A stretch of 64,000 bases of DNA from the NCBI RefSeq assembly GCF_020966635.1, contig NZ_JAJKFQ010000011.1:1302001-1366000 (forward strand), written 5' to 3'. The notes beneath the pieces were generated by a model. That model was not told the origin of the DNA. It saw only the letters and a list, made by a program, of their open reading frames with translations, and searched no databases. Shown here in pieces: positions 1 to 8,750 of the stretch. A program made the translations under genes and the position numbers. This DNA comes from Stieleria sp. JC731. GTDB taxonomy: Bacteria; Planctomycetota; Planctomycetia; Pirellulales; Pirellulaceae. Positions within the stretch are counted from its first letter, which is position 1. Every line of letters begins with the position of its first letter.

Positions 1-1
1 T

Positions 2-721
2 TTCGAGCGACAGAATGATTCGGATGGGAAATTGTCTGGTGAGGAGATCAAGCAGCGCGCAAGAGAACGTGAGTTCGCTTCGTCGTTTCAACCCGTGGAT
101 TTCGATGCTGCTGAGCGATCGGGAATTTTAACGCATCCCTATCTATTGAGCGTCTTGGCGTATCACAACAACACCTCGCCGATTCACCGTGGTGTTTTCT
201 TAACACGCAACATCGTCGGACGCGCGTTAAGTCCACCTCCAAACGCGATCGCGTTTAAGGACGATGAATTCCCGGATGACTTAACGATGCGTGAAAAAGT
301 GACGTTGCTGACTCAGGACTCCGCATGCATGTCTTGCCACAGTGTTATCAATCCGCTGGGTTTTACGCTCGAAAGCTACGACGCAGTGGGGCGATGGAGA
401 GTTTCTGAAAATGAGAAACCGATCGACACCGAAAGCAACTATGTCACACAATCGGGTGAGGTATTGAAGCTCGGGAGTGCCAGGGATGTAGCCGAATTCG
501 CAGTCAAAAGTCCTTCCGCCCATCGAGCGTTTATCACACATCTTTACGAACACATGCTTCAGCAAAGTGCCCACGAAGCGGGCGAAGAACAGCTAGAGCA
601 GCTGACACAATCCTTTGCCGCAGATGATTTCAATATTCAGAAACTTTGTGCCCGGCTTGCTGTCCTGGCAACCCAAAAGGCATCGCCCCGGTCCAACCAT
701 TTGACGGAGAATTCACAATGA
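2..721 (+). CDS. DUF1588/DUF1585 planctomycete cytochrome-type protein (3' part only)
   Basis: The reading frame is open from the first bases of the window, so this is the C-terminal part of a longer gene. The segment beginning GILTHPYLLSVLAYHNNTSP and continuing through RGVFLTRNIVGR is the typical DUF1588 signature. A CxxCH c-type haem motif (CMSCH, codons 326-340) follows, and then a DUF1585-like tail. Complete family members usually also carry PSCyt1, DUF1587, DUF1595 and DUF1592 segments upstream, which lie outside the window. The protein is expected in the periplasm as a c-type haem protein; its substrate is unknown. The stop codon overlaps the start of the next gene (ATGA, 718-721), so the two are probably translationally coupled and may work together. 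Confidence 0.9.
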   Translation, partial: FERQNDSDGKLSGEEIKQRAREREFASSFQPVDFDAAERSGILTHPYLLSVLAYHNNTSPIHRGVFLTRNIVGRALSPPPNAIAFKDDEFPDDLTMREKVTLLTQDSACMSCHSVINPLGFTLESYDAVGRWRVSENEKPIDTESNYVTQSGEVLKLGSARDVAEFAVKSPSAHRAFITHLYEHMLQQSAHEAGEEQLEQLTQSFAADDFNIQKLCARLAVLATQKASPRSNHLTENSQ

Positions 722-2088
722 GTCGACTTAATGATGGACGTCGTCGATTTCTGCGAGATCTAGGCGTGGGGGCTGCCGTGCTGCCATTCTTAGGACGCCT
801 GCCAAGCCTGAATGCCGCTGAGTCCGGTGCGGCAGAGACGATCCGAGATGGCAAGCCAGTGCCTGCCCCGAAACGACTGGTGATTATGTTCTCGCCCAAT
901 GGGACGTTGCCCAGTGAGTTTTGGCCCGATGAGTTTGATCCCAACGGACGATTGGCGCTAAAGCCGATGTTGGCCGCTCTGGAACCGTTCCGGGACCAGA
1001 CGTTAATCCTGAAAGGAATCAACAATCAAGTCGGTGGTGATGGCGACAACCATATGCGTGGCATGTCGTGTTTATTAACCGCTAGACAGCTTAATCCGGG
1101 TAATATCCAGGGTGGAGGCCATACGCCGGCGGGTTGGGCGAGCGGAATCTCGATCGATCAAGAGGTCCGAAATCATTTTCAATCCAGCGACTCCACACAA
1201 ACCCGATTTGGATCTTTGGAATTCGGAGTCGCTGTACCCGATCGCGCAGACCCATGGACGCGGATGTGTTACGCCGGAAGCGATCGGCCTGTCGCTCCGA
1301 TAGATGATCCGGAGCAGATGTTTCAGAAACTCTACGGCGGTGCTCAAGATCGTCAGACGGTTTCCAGCATTCTTGATCACGTCCGTGATGACATTGCCAA
1401 GGTGTCGAAACGTCTAAGTACAACCGATCGGCAGATGCTTGATCAGCATCTTCAAAACGTCCGCCAACTTGAACGTGAAATCGAAGCGGCCGCGACAGAA
1501 GCGACACTGGTCCACCCCGAACCGGAAATTGACCCAAACATCGAATTGGTTAATGACAATACCCCAGCGATCAGTCGTATGCAGATTGATTTGCTGGTCA
1601 ACAGCCTCGCCAATGACATGACTCGGGTGGCAACACTGCAATTTATGCGGTCCGTTGGTCAGGCCCGAATGCGTTGGTTGGACATTGAAGAAGGGCATCA
1701 CTCGTTGTCACACGAACCTGACAACGACGAGAACGCTCATCAAAAGCTTCATCGAATCAATTCTTGGTTCGCTGGCGAGCTTGCCTATCTGGCCAAAAGG
1801 CTTTCTGAAATCCCCGAGCCCGGTCGGGAAAACGAATCGATGTTGGACAACACTCAAATTGTTTGGCTAAACGAGCTGGGCAAAGGGAATTCGCACACCC
1901 TGGATAACATCCCGTTTCTTCTCGTCGGCGGCGGAAGTGGATTCCATACCGGGCGTGCGATTGACTTTAAGGGGGTCGCACACAATCGGTTGTGGTTAGC
2001 AATCGCTAACGGTCTAGGACATCACGAATTGAAGTCTTTCGGTTCACCGGAATTCTGCACCGATGGGCCCCTGGACTTGGTTGGCTAG
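718..2088 (+). CDS. DUF1552 family exported protein
   Basis: 456 residues. The ATG at 718 is chosen because it overlaps the preceding stop (ATGA) and places a Tat-type signal at the N-terminus: GRRRFLRDLGVGAAVLPFLG, then a cleavage-like ASLNAAES region. The body fits DUF1552: a KRLVIMFSPNGTLP start, a conserved HMRGMSCLLTAR region, and the C-terminal GGGSGFHTGR and HNRLW motifs. In planctomycetes DUF1552 genes usually follow a DUF1592/1588/1585 cytochrome gene, as here. Function is unknown; a periplasmic, possibly metal-dependent partner of the cytochrome protein is an inference from the Tat signal and the pairing. Confidence 0.9.
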   Translation: MSRLNDGRRRFLRDLGVGAAVLPFLGRLPSLNAAESGAAETIRDGKPVPAPKRLVIMFSPNGTLPSEFWPDEFDPNGRLALKPMLAALEPFRDQTLILKGINNQVGGDGDNHMRGMSCLLTARQLNPGNIQGGGHTPAGWASGISIDQEVRNHFQSSDSTQTRFGSLEFGVAVPDRADPWTRMCYAGSDRPVAPIDDPEQMFQKLYGGAQDRQTVSSILDHVRDDIAKVSKRLSTTDRQMLDQHLQNVRQLEREIEAAATEATLVHPEPEIDPNIELVNDNTPAISRMQIDLLVNSLANDMTRVATLQFMRSVGQARMRWLDIEEGHHSLSHEPDNDENAHQKLHRINSWFAGELAYLAKRLSEIPEPGRENESMLDNTQIVWLNELGKGNSHTLDNIPFLLVGGGSGFHTGRAIDFKGVAHNRLWLAIANGLGHHELKSFGSPEFCTDGPLDLVG

Positions 2089-2186
2089 TAATCTGTGACC
2101 GGCCCACGGTTGTGTCTGGGGTCACCAGTTTGTGTCGCCCCACTATCCAACAGAGTTCTCGAAAACAGGAACGAAAAAGATTCGAA

Positions 2187-2220
2187 CAGCAGGTCCACTA
2201 TCGAGAGACCTGTTGGTTTC
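2187..2220 (+). terminator. Possible weak terminator hairpin
   Basis: CAGCAGGTC at 2187-2195 pairs with GACCTGTTG at 2207-2215 (nine pairs including one G-U) around an 11-base loop, followed by GTTTCCCTGTTT. It lies between two convergent genes. The downstream T-run is poor, so intrinsic termination is only a possibility. Confidence 0.3.
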
Positions 2221-2322
2221 CCTGTTTGAACTCTCTTCGAATTGCCACCCGGGCAACGATCTCCGCTGGAAAGACCGCTACGTTCACGGAGTAAAGGGCG
2301 ACAATGAAAAAGCAACACGCTG

Positions 2323-3180
2323 CTAGGCGATGCACCAAGCTGTCGAAATCAGGCCTAGTGCGGCGATGCCGATCAGCCACTGAACCTTGGTATTCATTCG
2401 AACCGAATCAGGGATGGTCGTTGCGGCGGCTCCGATAATCACACCTGCGATTAATCCGAACACGTGCGCCATCACATCGGTTCGTTCGCCTCCGACACCA
2501 AGCATCGAAAGTAACATGATGCCACCAAGAATGGGCGTCCACTTACGAAAACTCTCTTGGCGGCTATAGGATCGAAACGCGTCCATCATCATTAAACCGA
2601 TCGCGCCAAAGACGGCCGTTGATGCTCCAATCGATTGGTGCTCCGGTGCTTGGAAATAGGCGTTGGCTAGATTGCCAAGAAAGCCTGACAACACGATTAG
2701 CAGCCAGGTCAGGCCGCCACCGTATGTACGACCGAGCAAAAATCCAAAGAAACTGCCGAACAAAAGGTTGGAAGCCAAGTGCCCCATGTCCAAATGCAAC
2801 GTCAACGCAGTAAAACAACGATACCATTCGCCTGCGGTGACATTTCCGGCGATCGAGGTACCGAGGTCGGCGAGGCGAACTCCATATCCCCAAGGGGCAG
2901 CCAAGACGCTTATCGAACCGACAACGAAGCAGTAGAACAGTGCGGCCCAAGCAGCTCCGGGCGCTTCGGCACGGCGAGCGACATCGACCGTGCGGCTGGT
3001 GTTTTCGGCTTGATAGTCCTGTAATTCGGCAATTGCCGAATCGCTATCATCGGGACGTACCAATAACTGCCAACCGCCATGACGCTGGACAGTCTGGTTT
3101 GGGATACCCGCAGCGGTCAGCACCAAACGTAGCTCTTTCACTTTCCGAAAGTCGCCAGCGCTAAAGACTGGAATTGTCAT
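2323..3180 (-). CDS. Rhomboid family intramembrane serine protease
   Basis: 285 residues from the ATG at 3180, which sits behind a GAGGGG stretch; an in-frame start further up would overlap the divergent neighbour. Residues 1-60 form a soluble domain resembling small prokaryotic signal-transducing (DUF2007-like) domains. After it come about six membrane segments. The rhomboid motifs are present: HLDMGHLASN (H129, H134, N138), the catalytic serine in GASTAVFG (S187), and the catalytic histidine in AHVFG (H239). The protein should cleave transmembrane substrates within the inner membrane; the substrate is unknown. It lies 57 bp from the divergent PGPGW-type gene. Confidence 0.9.
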   Translation of the reverse strand: MTIPVFSAGDFRKVKELRLVLTAAGIPNQTVQRHGGWQLLVRPDDSDSAIAELQDYQAENTSRTVDVARRAEAPGAAWAALFYCFVVGSISVLAAPWGYGVRLADLGTSIAGNVTAGEWYRCFTALTLHLDMGHLASNLLFGSFFGFLLGRTYGGGLTWLLIVLSGFLGNLANAYFQAPEHQSIGASTAVFGAIGLMMMDAFRSYSRQESFRKWTPILGGIMLLSMLGVGGERTDVMAHVFGLIAGVIIGAAATTIPDSVRMNTKVQWLIGIAALGLISTAWCIA

Positions 3181-3237
3181 CGACTTATCCCCTCGCTTGT
3201 CAGGCGGATTTGATTCGCCCATCTTGGTTATCCGCCA

Positions 3238-3690
3238 TTGAGTTCCTTCGTACCTACCGAATTCGCTCGATTCTTGTCCGATCACGCCGACTTCGCCGGT
3301 TGGGTTGTCTTTGTGTCGTTCATCGTTTTTGTCGGCGGAATGATTCTGGTTCCATGGCTAATCGTCAGGTTGCCTGCCGACTATTTCATTGCACCACGGC
3401 GTTCTTACACAGATACCCTGTGGCGACATCCAATCTTTCGGTGGATTGCTTTGATTGCCAAAAATCTTTTCGGAGTGATCTTGTTGATCTTGGGAATCGC
3501 CATGTTGGTTTTGCCAGGTCAGGGCTTATTGACCATCGCAGTTGCAATTTTTCTGCTGGACTTTCCTGGCAAACGGAAACTTGAGCGTAAATTGATCGAG
3601 CGAAAAGCAATTTTGAATTCTGCGAACTGGTTGCGAAAACGCGCCGGTGTCGCACCCTTGGTTGTCACTCGGCCCCGAGCAAACGGCTAA
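3238..3690 (+). CDS. PGPGW-type small membrane protein
   Basis: 150 residues from a TTG start; the start is uncertain because no clear ribosome-binding site is visible. There are two or three hydrophobic segments (about residues 18-45 and 70-105). The second contains LPGQGLLTIAVAIFLLDFP, which resembles the PGPGW family of short bacterial membrane proteins. A basic, arginine/lysine-rich cytoplasmic tail follows. Function is unknown. It is divergent from the rhomboid gene across 57 bp, so a shared promoter region is likely. Confidence 0.7.
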   Translation: MSSFVPTEFARFLSDHADFAGWVVFVSFIVFVGGMILVPWLIVRLPADYFIAPRRSYTDTLWRHPIFRWIALIAKNLFGVILLILGIAMLVLPGQGLLTIAVAIFLLDFPGKRKLERKLIERKAILNSANWLRKRAGVAPLVVTRPRANG

Positions 3691-3785
3691 ACGAAGAAGA
3701 TCAGCGATGCGGGCGCAGCGGCGTTCGCGTTTTGAAAATCGATGATGGGTTCACGCCGATTCTGGTACCAATGTGCGACGACGTA

Positions 3786-5105
3786 CTAGGGATCTCTCCG
3801 CAAATCGGAAACTTGCCCCATCAGCTTCTCCGCAAAGTAAAGTCTCCATCTCGCTTCGTCGTAGCGAAAGTCTGCTTCTGGGGCGATCTCCTTTAGGAGC
3901 GCAAGGGCATCTGGATTTTGCTGATTATCAATTTTCTCTTGCGGTTTACTTCCCATGTTCATGCCCATGCCGCCGGAACTATCGCGACCGACTTGCATGC
4001 CAGGTCCCGGTGCGATGATGGTTCTGTACTGGGTGTTTAAGGCTTCGACGTAATCTTCCCACAGTTCTGGATCGGGGAAATAAGTCAACCCGCGTAGCGC
4101 CATCGTCACCTCGGCCGGTTTCGTCTTGGAGTTACGCACGACGTTCAAATAAGTCGCTACTGCTGAAGGTGCACCATAGCTTTGCAGGTGGTGCAAGGCT
4201 TCACCACGGATCGCGCTGTCGGGTTCGAACATGCCACATTCGACCAAGGCCGCAACGGCTGGCGTCGTCTTAAAAGAGGCGAGCTTGTCGAGGTAAAGCC
4301 GGCGAAGCGATGGAGACTCATTCGTATTGCCGCGGGTCTCTTTCAATGCTTCTGCGAATGCGTGGGCGGCAAGTGGATCGTTGATCGATTTGATTTCTTC
4401 GAGGGCTTCGGCTGATCGTTTGTTGTTGCGAAGAACAGCCGTCCGTAGCTTGGTCAACTGAGTTGTTAGCCGCTTGATTTCACTTCTCGCTTCGTCCTGA
4501 GCTTCAAGCTTCATGTAGACCTCGGGGACTTGCCATCCCTTGGAAGTCATCATCAGGCCACGCTGCCGCTGCTGATCTTCGAATCGGATCCACGTGTTCC
4601 CATCGCGAACATAGTCCAATCCCGCACGAGCTTTGCTATGGTTCGGATCGATTTCGATTGCGCGTCGAAAGTGATAATCGCACTGAAGATGGAGCCGTCG
4701 TCCTTTGCATTGTCTGGCAAACTCGTAGTGGGCATCAGCGTTTTCAGGAAGTTTGGCCCGCTCGGTCTGATACCACAACAGATCTTCGTCGCTGTCATGG
4801 ACAGTTTTGCGGACGCGGCTTCTTGGCACGGCAACTTTTAGATCGTTGTCGACTTCGATCACGACGGGACGTCGCCCATCGTCGCCTTCGCTGAGGATTT
4901 TTCCGTCGACAGAAGCACCGCCGCTGACTTCGACCGTGTCCGCTGAAAGTGATCCGAAGGGAGACGAGGCGAACGTCAGTATCGAAACAAAAACTGTGAG
5001 CCGACGCGAAACATTGCGAACCCTGCGTCGACGCGTCGAACAAATTCGATTCGATTCAGCAGTGCTCATTTCAGCAGTGCGCAATTTCACGTTGTTGGAA
5101 TTCAT
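3786..5105 (-). CDS. Exported TPR/HEAT-like protein, planctomycete type
   Basis: 439 residues with a very basic N-terminus (STRRRRVRNVSRR) followed by a hydrophobic stretch ending near GSLSADTV, so probably exported. A short beta-rich segment (about 55-95) is followed by a TPR-like stretch (NADAHYEFARQCK and YHFRRAIEIDPNHSKARA, about 115-165), then helical HEAT-like repeats. A Met/Gly-rich segment (GPGMQVGRDSSGGMGMNMG, near 3935-4005) precedes the C-terminus. No catalytic motif is visible; a periplasmic scaffold is the best guess. A second start at M13 (5069) is possible. It stands alone on this strand, upstream of and divergent from cysH. Confidence 0.75.
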   Translation of the reverse strand: MNSNNVKLRTAEMSTAESNRICSTRRRRVRNVSRRLTVFVSILTFASSPFGSLSADTVEVSGGASVDGKILSEGDDGRRPVVIEVDNDLKVAVPRSRVRKTVHDSDEDLLWYQTERAKLPENADAHYEFARQCKGRRLHLQCDYHFRRAIEIDPNHSKARAGLDYVRDGNTWIRFEDQQRQRGLMMTSKGWQVPEVYMKLEAQDEARSEIKRLTTQLTKLRTAVLRNNKRSAEALEEIKSINDPLAAHAFAEALKETRGNTNESPSLRRLYLDKLASFKTTPAVAALVECGMFEPDSAIRGEALHHLQSYGAPSAVATYLNVVRNSKTKPAEVTMALRGLTYFPDPELWEDYVEALNTQYRTIIAPGPGMQVGRDSSGGMGMNMGSKPQEKIDNQQNPDALALLKEIAPEADFRYDEARWRLYFAEKLMGQVSDLRRDP

Positions 5106-5331
5106 GCTACTGGCGGATGTTCGATGGATAGCCCTTGCGAGCGGAGTTGGGCATTGCTGATGGGCGCTTCAAAGCCGGCGTTTTTCGGCAATTCAAACTT
5201 CGGCAACCCAAAGCCTTGGTCGGTGTTGGCAATGCCTTGAATTAGAGACCTGCGGAGTCGATTCACAAGTTAATTGTAGTGCGAAACAAAAAATCGGCTC
5301 ACGCATTCCAAATTCTCCGCCGATATCAAAC
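5106..5331. other. Non-coding stretch upstream of cysH
   Basis: Together with the promoter-like site and leader that follow, this forms a 330-bp gap between two divergent genes. Apart from that site I see no RNA gene, long repeat or protein-coding signal here. Confidence 0.5.
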
Positions 5332-5359
5332 TTGACTAAACCGATCATATTTGTATCAT
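5332..5359 (+). promoter_or_regulatory. Sigma70-like promoter for cysH
   Basis: TTGACT (5332-5337) and TATCAT (5354-5359) are separated by 16 bases and lie about 75 bases before the cysH start. Each hexamer differs by one base from the consensus. The match is good but untested, and planctomycete promoters are not well characterised. Confidence 0.45.
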
Positions 5360-5435
5360 TCCGCTGTCGAAACGGACACGTGTTCAGTAACGTGTCATCA
5401 GAATACTTGGCACAACTTCGCTTCTATTTGGATAC

Positions 5436-6221
5436 ATGACGATGTTGCCGGTCCTACCACCTGGCGATTCTGGCGAACCTCAAGACGATGGGCCTCAGGG
5501 GGCTCTTGCGGCCGATCCACCGCTGCACCCAACCGAAGACTTTCTAGCTGAGTTGGCAGATTCCAGTGCGATGCTGGAAACTGCAACGCCTCAGGAGATC
5601 TTGCAGTGGGCGGTCAAGCGATTTGCTCCGCGGTTTTCGATGGCGACCGCGTTCGGGCCCGAGGGCATGACCATCATTCATATGCTCAGTGAAATTGCCC
5701 CGGAAACACCGATTTTTAATCTGGAAACTGGGTACCAGTTCCAGGAAACGCTAGACCTGCGTGAGCGGGTCAAAGAACGATATGGCATTGAGGTCGAATA
5801 CAAGTACCCAGCCGTCTCGGTCGAAGAATACGAAGCCGCCAATGGCGGTCCTGTTTACAAAACCGATCCCAACCGTTGCTGTGGTGATCGCAAGTTGAGT
5901 GTCCTTAAACAGGCAGCGAAAGGCTTACATGCGTGGGCGAGTGCGATTCGTCGGGACCAAAGTCCGGACCGAGCGAAGGCCCCGATCGTTGGGTGGGACA
6001 AGAAGTTTCAGCTTGTCAAAATCAGTCCCTTGGCCAATTGGACCAAGAAAGACGTTTGGAATCTGATCATCAACAACGACATCCCGTACAACCCTTTGCA
6101 TGATCAGGGTTACCCAAGTGTCGGATGCTGGCCCTGCACCCGTGCGGTGCAGTTGGGGGAGGATGAACGGGCCGGGAGATGGAGCGGATTTCAAAAGACA
6201 GAATGTGGACTTCATAACTAG
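5436..6221 (+). CDS. cysH: Phospho-/adenylylsulfate reductase (APS-type)
   Basis: 261 residues. The PP-loop-type reductase reduces activated sulfate to sulfite in assimilatory sulfur metabolism, using thioredoxin. Visible motifs are FSMATAFGPEGM (modified PP-loop), ETGYQFQETL, a CC pair at 148-149, CWPC with cysteines at 231 and 234, and the C-terminal ECGLH (C257). The CC-X81-CxxC pattern marks the [4Fe-4S]-containing class that normally uses APS rather than PAPS. The N-terminal 45 residues are an acidic, proline-rich extension. The start at 5436 has no obvious ribosome-binding site. An Rrf2-family regulator begins 14 bp after the stop, suggesting a two-gene operon with local sulfur or Fe-S control. 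Confidence 0.95.
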   Translation: MTMLPVLPPGDSGEPQDDGPQGALAADPPLHPTEDFLAELADSSAMLETATPQEILQWAVKRFAPRFSMATAFGPEGMTIIHMLSEIAPETPIFNLETGYQFQETLDLRERVKERYGIEVEYKYPAVSVEEYEAANGGPVYKTDPNRCCGDRKLSVLKQAAKGLHAWASAIRRDQSPDRAKAPIVGWDKKFQLVKISPLANWTKKDVWNLIINNDIPYNPLHDQGYPSVGCWPCTRAVQLGEDERAGRWSGFQKTECGLHN

Positions 6222-6235
6222 GACGGCGCTCTGCG

Positions 6236-6670
6236 ATGTTGGTTTCCGCCCGAGTTCATTATGCATCCATCGCCCTCGCCGAATTGGCGCGATGTCAAAC
6301 CAGTGCTACGCCTGTCGCGGTTCGTGAGATTACCAGCAAACACGACATCCCAGGGCCTTTCTTGGTTCAAATTCTGCAAGCCCTTCGCAGCGCGGGGTGG
6401 GTCCAGAGTATCCGTGGCAGCCAGGGTGGGTACCGTCTGATCGCGGACCCAAGTCAGTTGACTTTGCTGGAAATAGCCGAAGCGATCGGCTGCTCCGAAT
6501 CGGCTGCTGGGAAAGATCCCGCGGCATCTGAGAAGACCTTGCTCGACAGCGAACTTCAATCGGCGTGGGATCGAGCCGGCGAGGCATGGCGTCGTGTGCT
6601 GGGCGGCATCACCTTAGCTGAAATCGTTGAACGCGCATCGACAGAAGATGGCACGATGTTTTACATCTGA
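6236..6670 (+). CDS. Rrf2 family transcriptional regulator
   Basis: 144 residues. The winged-helix region has the Rrf2 hallmarks: VHYASIALAELARC near the start, HDIPGPFLVQILQALRSAGWV as recognition helix region, then the wing SIRGSQGGYRL. The C-terminal half continues with LTLLEIAEAIGC. The three-cysteine cluster used by IscR/NsrR to bind an Fe-S cluster is absent: the only cysteines are single ones near the N-terminus and in AIGC. This resembles the cluster-free CymR branch, which controls cysteine metabolism in Firmicutes. The position 14 bp after cysH supports a role in sulfur regulation, but that is inference. Confidence 0.85.
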   Translation: MLVSARVHYASIALAELARCQTSATPVAVREITSKHDIPGPFLVQILQALRSAGWVQSIRGSQGGYRLIADPSQLTLLEIAEAIGCSESAAGKDPAASEKTLLDSELQSAWDRAGEAWRRVLGGITLAEIVERASTEDGTMFYI

Positions 6671-6913
6671 CGACGTCGGGCAAGCGAATTGACATCGTTT
6701 TGATTGCTAGCTCACGATTCTTAAGCGGACGGGATTATTCCGCAGAAAGTCGTTTGATTCTGAGGGACGGCGGACAGGCTGCACAACCCGAACGTACTTT
6801 GCGGCTTTCGTGCATTTCGACGCTGGTGACGGTTGCAAGGCTTTGTTGGCTGACTAGCGTGATGTGATTGGGGGATCTCTCAAACAAAGTCATCACCAAC
6901 AGGTCGAAACATC

Positions 6914-7339
6914 ATGAAACGCATTGCTCTTGCCGTCGCCGCATTGTTCGCGGTTGTCGCCGGCAACGTCGAAACCGCTTCGGCGAACAACCCTTTCGGT
7001 TATCCATTCGCTCCATTCGGTTTTTATCAGCCCTATGGCGCACAGTACGGATCCAGCTTGCAAACGCCTCCGTATTTCGCTTTGAATCCACCGGTTTATT
7101 ACGGCGCCCGCTACGCGCGACCTTACGGGATGAGCCCATTTGCGGCACCACCAATGGTTGAAGCCGGTCCAGGCTATCGTGGGCGATTGGCCACTGACTT
7201 TGTCTACGCCGACTACGACAAGCCTGTCGAGACATGCAATCCATGCATCAGCCGCTCGAAATCGGTCACTCCCGTTCAGATGGGCGTTGTAAAGGCAAAC
7301 CCATTCATGGCAGAGAATAAGATCGCCAATAACGAGTAA
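6914..7339 (+). CDS. Small exported Tyr/Pro/Gly-rich protein
   Basis: 141 residues. A clear Sec signal peptide (MKRIALAVAALFAVVAGNVE, cleavage near TASA/NNPF) is followed by an aromatic, proline- and glycine-rich segment (FGYPFAPFGFYQPYG, then PPVYYGARYARPYG). Only two cysteines are present, in a CNPC motif. I do not recognise a family. The composition suggests a secreted structural or cell-surface protein. It stands alone with its own upstream region and a terminator-like hairpin after the stop. Confidence 0.7.
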   Translation: MKRIALAVAALFAVVAGNVETASANNPFGYPFAPFGFYQPYGAQYGSSLQTPPYFALNPPVYYGARYARPYGMSPFAAPPMVEAGPGYRGRLATDFVYADYDKPVETCNPCISRSKSVTPVQMGVVKANPFMAENKIANNE

Positions 7340-7364
7340 TCAGCTTCGTTAGCGATTTGAAAAC

Positions 7365-7386
7365 AGCCACTTCGGTGGCTTGTTGC
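7365..7386. terminator. Terminator-like hairpin between convergent genes
   Basis: AGCCAC (7365-7370), a TTCG tetraloop and GTGGCT (7375-7380) form a perfect six-pair stem. It lies just after the small exported protein gene and also downstream of nrdR on the opposite strand. On the minus strand the stem is followed by GTTTTC, so it could serve both genes. T-runs are short on both sides. Confidence 0.5.
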
Positions 7387-7519
7387 GATGGAGCGCGGCA
7401 TGAATCGAAGTTGCCGCGCTGTACGAAAAATCTGCGTGTGAAAGAATTCTCTGTGAAAGAATTCTGATCGAAAACACGACCAGCCATCACCCGCTGGTTG
7501 TCGAGCCAATAAAGGTGCT

Positions 7520-7987
7520 TTACCTCGTTGGCACAGGTCCTTGGGTCAACCGAGCGACCTCATGGATGAAATCTTTTGCGGTGTGGAATTCCTGGTACAC
7601 GCTGGCAAATCGAATGTAGGCGACCTCGTCCAACTGGGCTAAATGCGCCATCACGATTTCACCGACTTCTTTGGCCGGAATTTCGGTTTCGTATTCGTTG
7701 TAGATGTTTGACTCGATCGACTGGACCAGCTGTTCAATTCGATCACTCGATACGGGGCGTTTCGAACAGGCTCGCTCGATGCCGCGGCGGATCTTTTCAC
7801 GATCGAGTGGCTCGCGGGTGTCGTCGCGTTTGACAACCCGCAAGGTCTGCTGTTCGATCTTTTCGACCGTCACGAAGCGACGGCTGCAGCTGCTGCAAAC
7901 ACGTCGGCGACGAATCATATAACCGCCCTCGGCAGCCCGAGTGTCAATGACGCGGTCGTCGTCGCAGTGGCAAAATGGGCAGCGCAT
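7520..7987 (-). CDS. nrdR: Transcriptional repressor NrdR
   Basis: 155 residues, the usual length. The N-terminus is the NrdR zinc ribbon: MRCPFCHC with C3 and C6, and CSSC with C31 and C34, separated by the conserved arginine-rich RRRRVC region. An ATP-cone follows from about residue 47 (VVKRDDTREPLDREKIRRGI) to about 135. NrdR represses ribonucleotide reductase genes by binding NrdR boxes when loaded with dATP/ATP. No ribonucleotide reductase gene is in the window, so it acts in trans. Confidence 0.97.
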   Translation of the reverse strand: MRCPFCHCDDDRVIDTRAAEGGYMIRRRRVCSSCSRRFVTVEKIEQQTLRVVKRDDTREPLDREKIRRGIERACSKRPVSSDRIEQLVQSIESNIYNEYETEIPAKEVGEIVMAHLAQLDEVAYIRFASVYQEFHTAKDFIHEVARLTQGPVPTR

Positions 7988-8210
7988 AAATAACGGTTGT
8001 TCGGCGGAGCGGACAGCTACAAATCGGACGCGAACCGACTGAGCTTACTCGCCTAGCATAGGCGACACGTTTGAATCCAAGTGTTTGGAAACGCGACTGA
8101 ATCGGCGTGACTTTTCAGCTTAACAATGTCCAAAAAAACACAGAAAAAACAAGTCCGCAGAATCCAAGAGCCAGTTTGTAGCCTCGCCTGAGCCACGGCG
8201 ACTGTGTTGG
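7988..8210. other. Non-coding stretch before the REP-like array
   Basis: No coding signal, RNA gene or repeat recognised here. It precedes the hairpin array and contains the probable nrdR promoter region on the minus strand, without a clear motif. Confidence 0.4.
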
Positions 8211-8456
8211 CCCCATGATCCGCACCGCGTTAGCGGCGGTTCTTAGATGGGAACCGTGGCTAACGCCATTCGGCTAATCGGAAAATCAGGCTTCCGCCCC
8301 ATGAGCCGCACCGCGCTAGCGGCGGTTCTTGGATGGGAAACCGTGGCTAACGCCATTCGGCTAATCGGAAAATCGAGCTGCAGCCCCATCAGCCGCACCG
8401 CGTTAGCGGCGGTTTTCGCGGGGCAACTGGGGCTAACACCAAATCGGCAAATCCGA
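8211..8456. repeat. REP-like hairpin array, three units
   Basis: Three tandem units of about 86-87 bp. Each begins with an AGCCGCACC-type lead-in and the core GCGTTAGCGGCGGTT (8227-8241; GCGCTAGC variant at 8313-8327; third copy 8400-8414). In units one and two the second arm AACCGTGGCTAACGC (8252-8266 and 8339-8353) pairs with the core over 15 positions with two mismatches around a short loop. The third unit has a decayed second arm. Spacers share CGGCTAATCGGAAAATC. The same unit recurs near 33.26 kb. Confidence 0.85.
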
Positions 8457-8750
8457 TCGCGTCTACTTTGAACCGGTTTTTTAAAATCTGTCGAGCGTTC
8501 TGACTGCAATCGCGTGGCTTGCAGACGCTAAATGAGGCCAATTCGACAAGGAATGCGTTTCTTTGATAGACTGACCGGTGTGACACACCTGAATCGGGGG
8601 GCTGTCAGGCGATCCCGCTTCACACAAGGTTCACTTTTTTGGCGTCAGCCGTTCGAGATCGGCAAGTTTGCCGCCTAAGTTATTGGTGTACATCTCTTAT
8701 TAGTCGATTCAGCTCGAGCGAACCCCCTTACAACGGAGCGATGGCAACCT
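8457..8750. other. Non-coding stretch after the REP-like array
   Basis: About 290 bp between the array and the GYF protein. No gene, RNA or clear promoter is recognised. Confidence 0.4.

Noticed and set aside
6689-6717. TTGACA as -35 element before the small exported protein
   Set aside because: No acceptable -10 hexamer is at 16-18 bases and the distance to the gene is about 200 bases.
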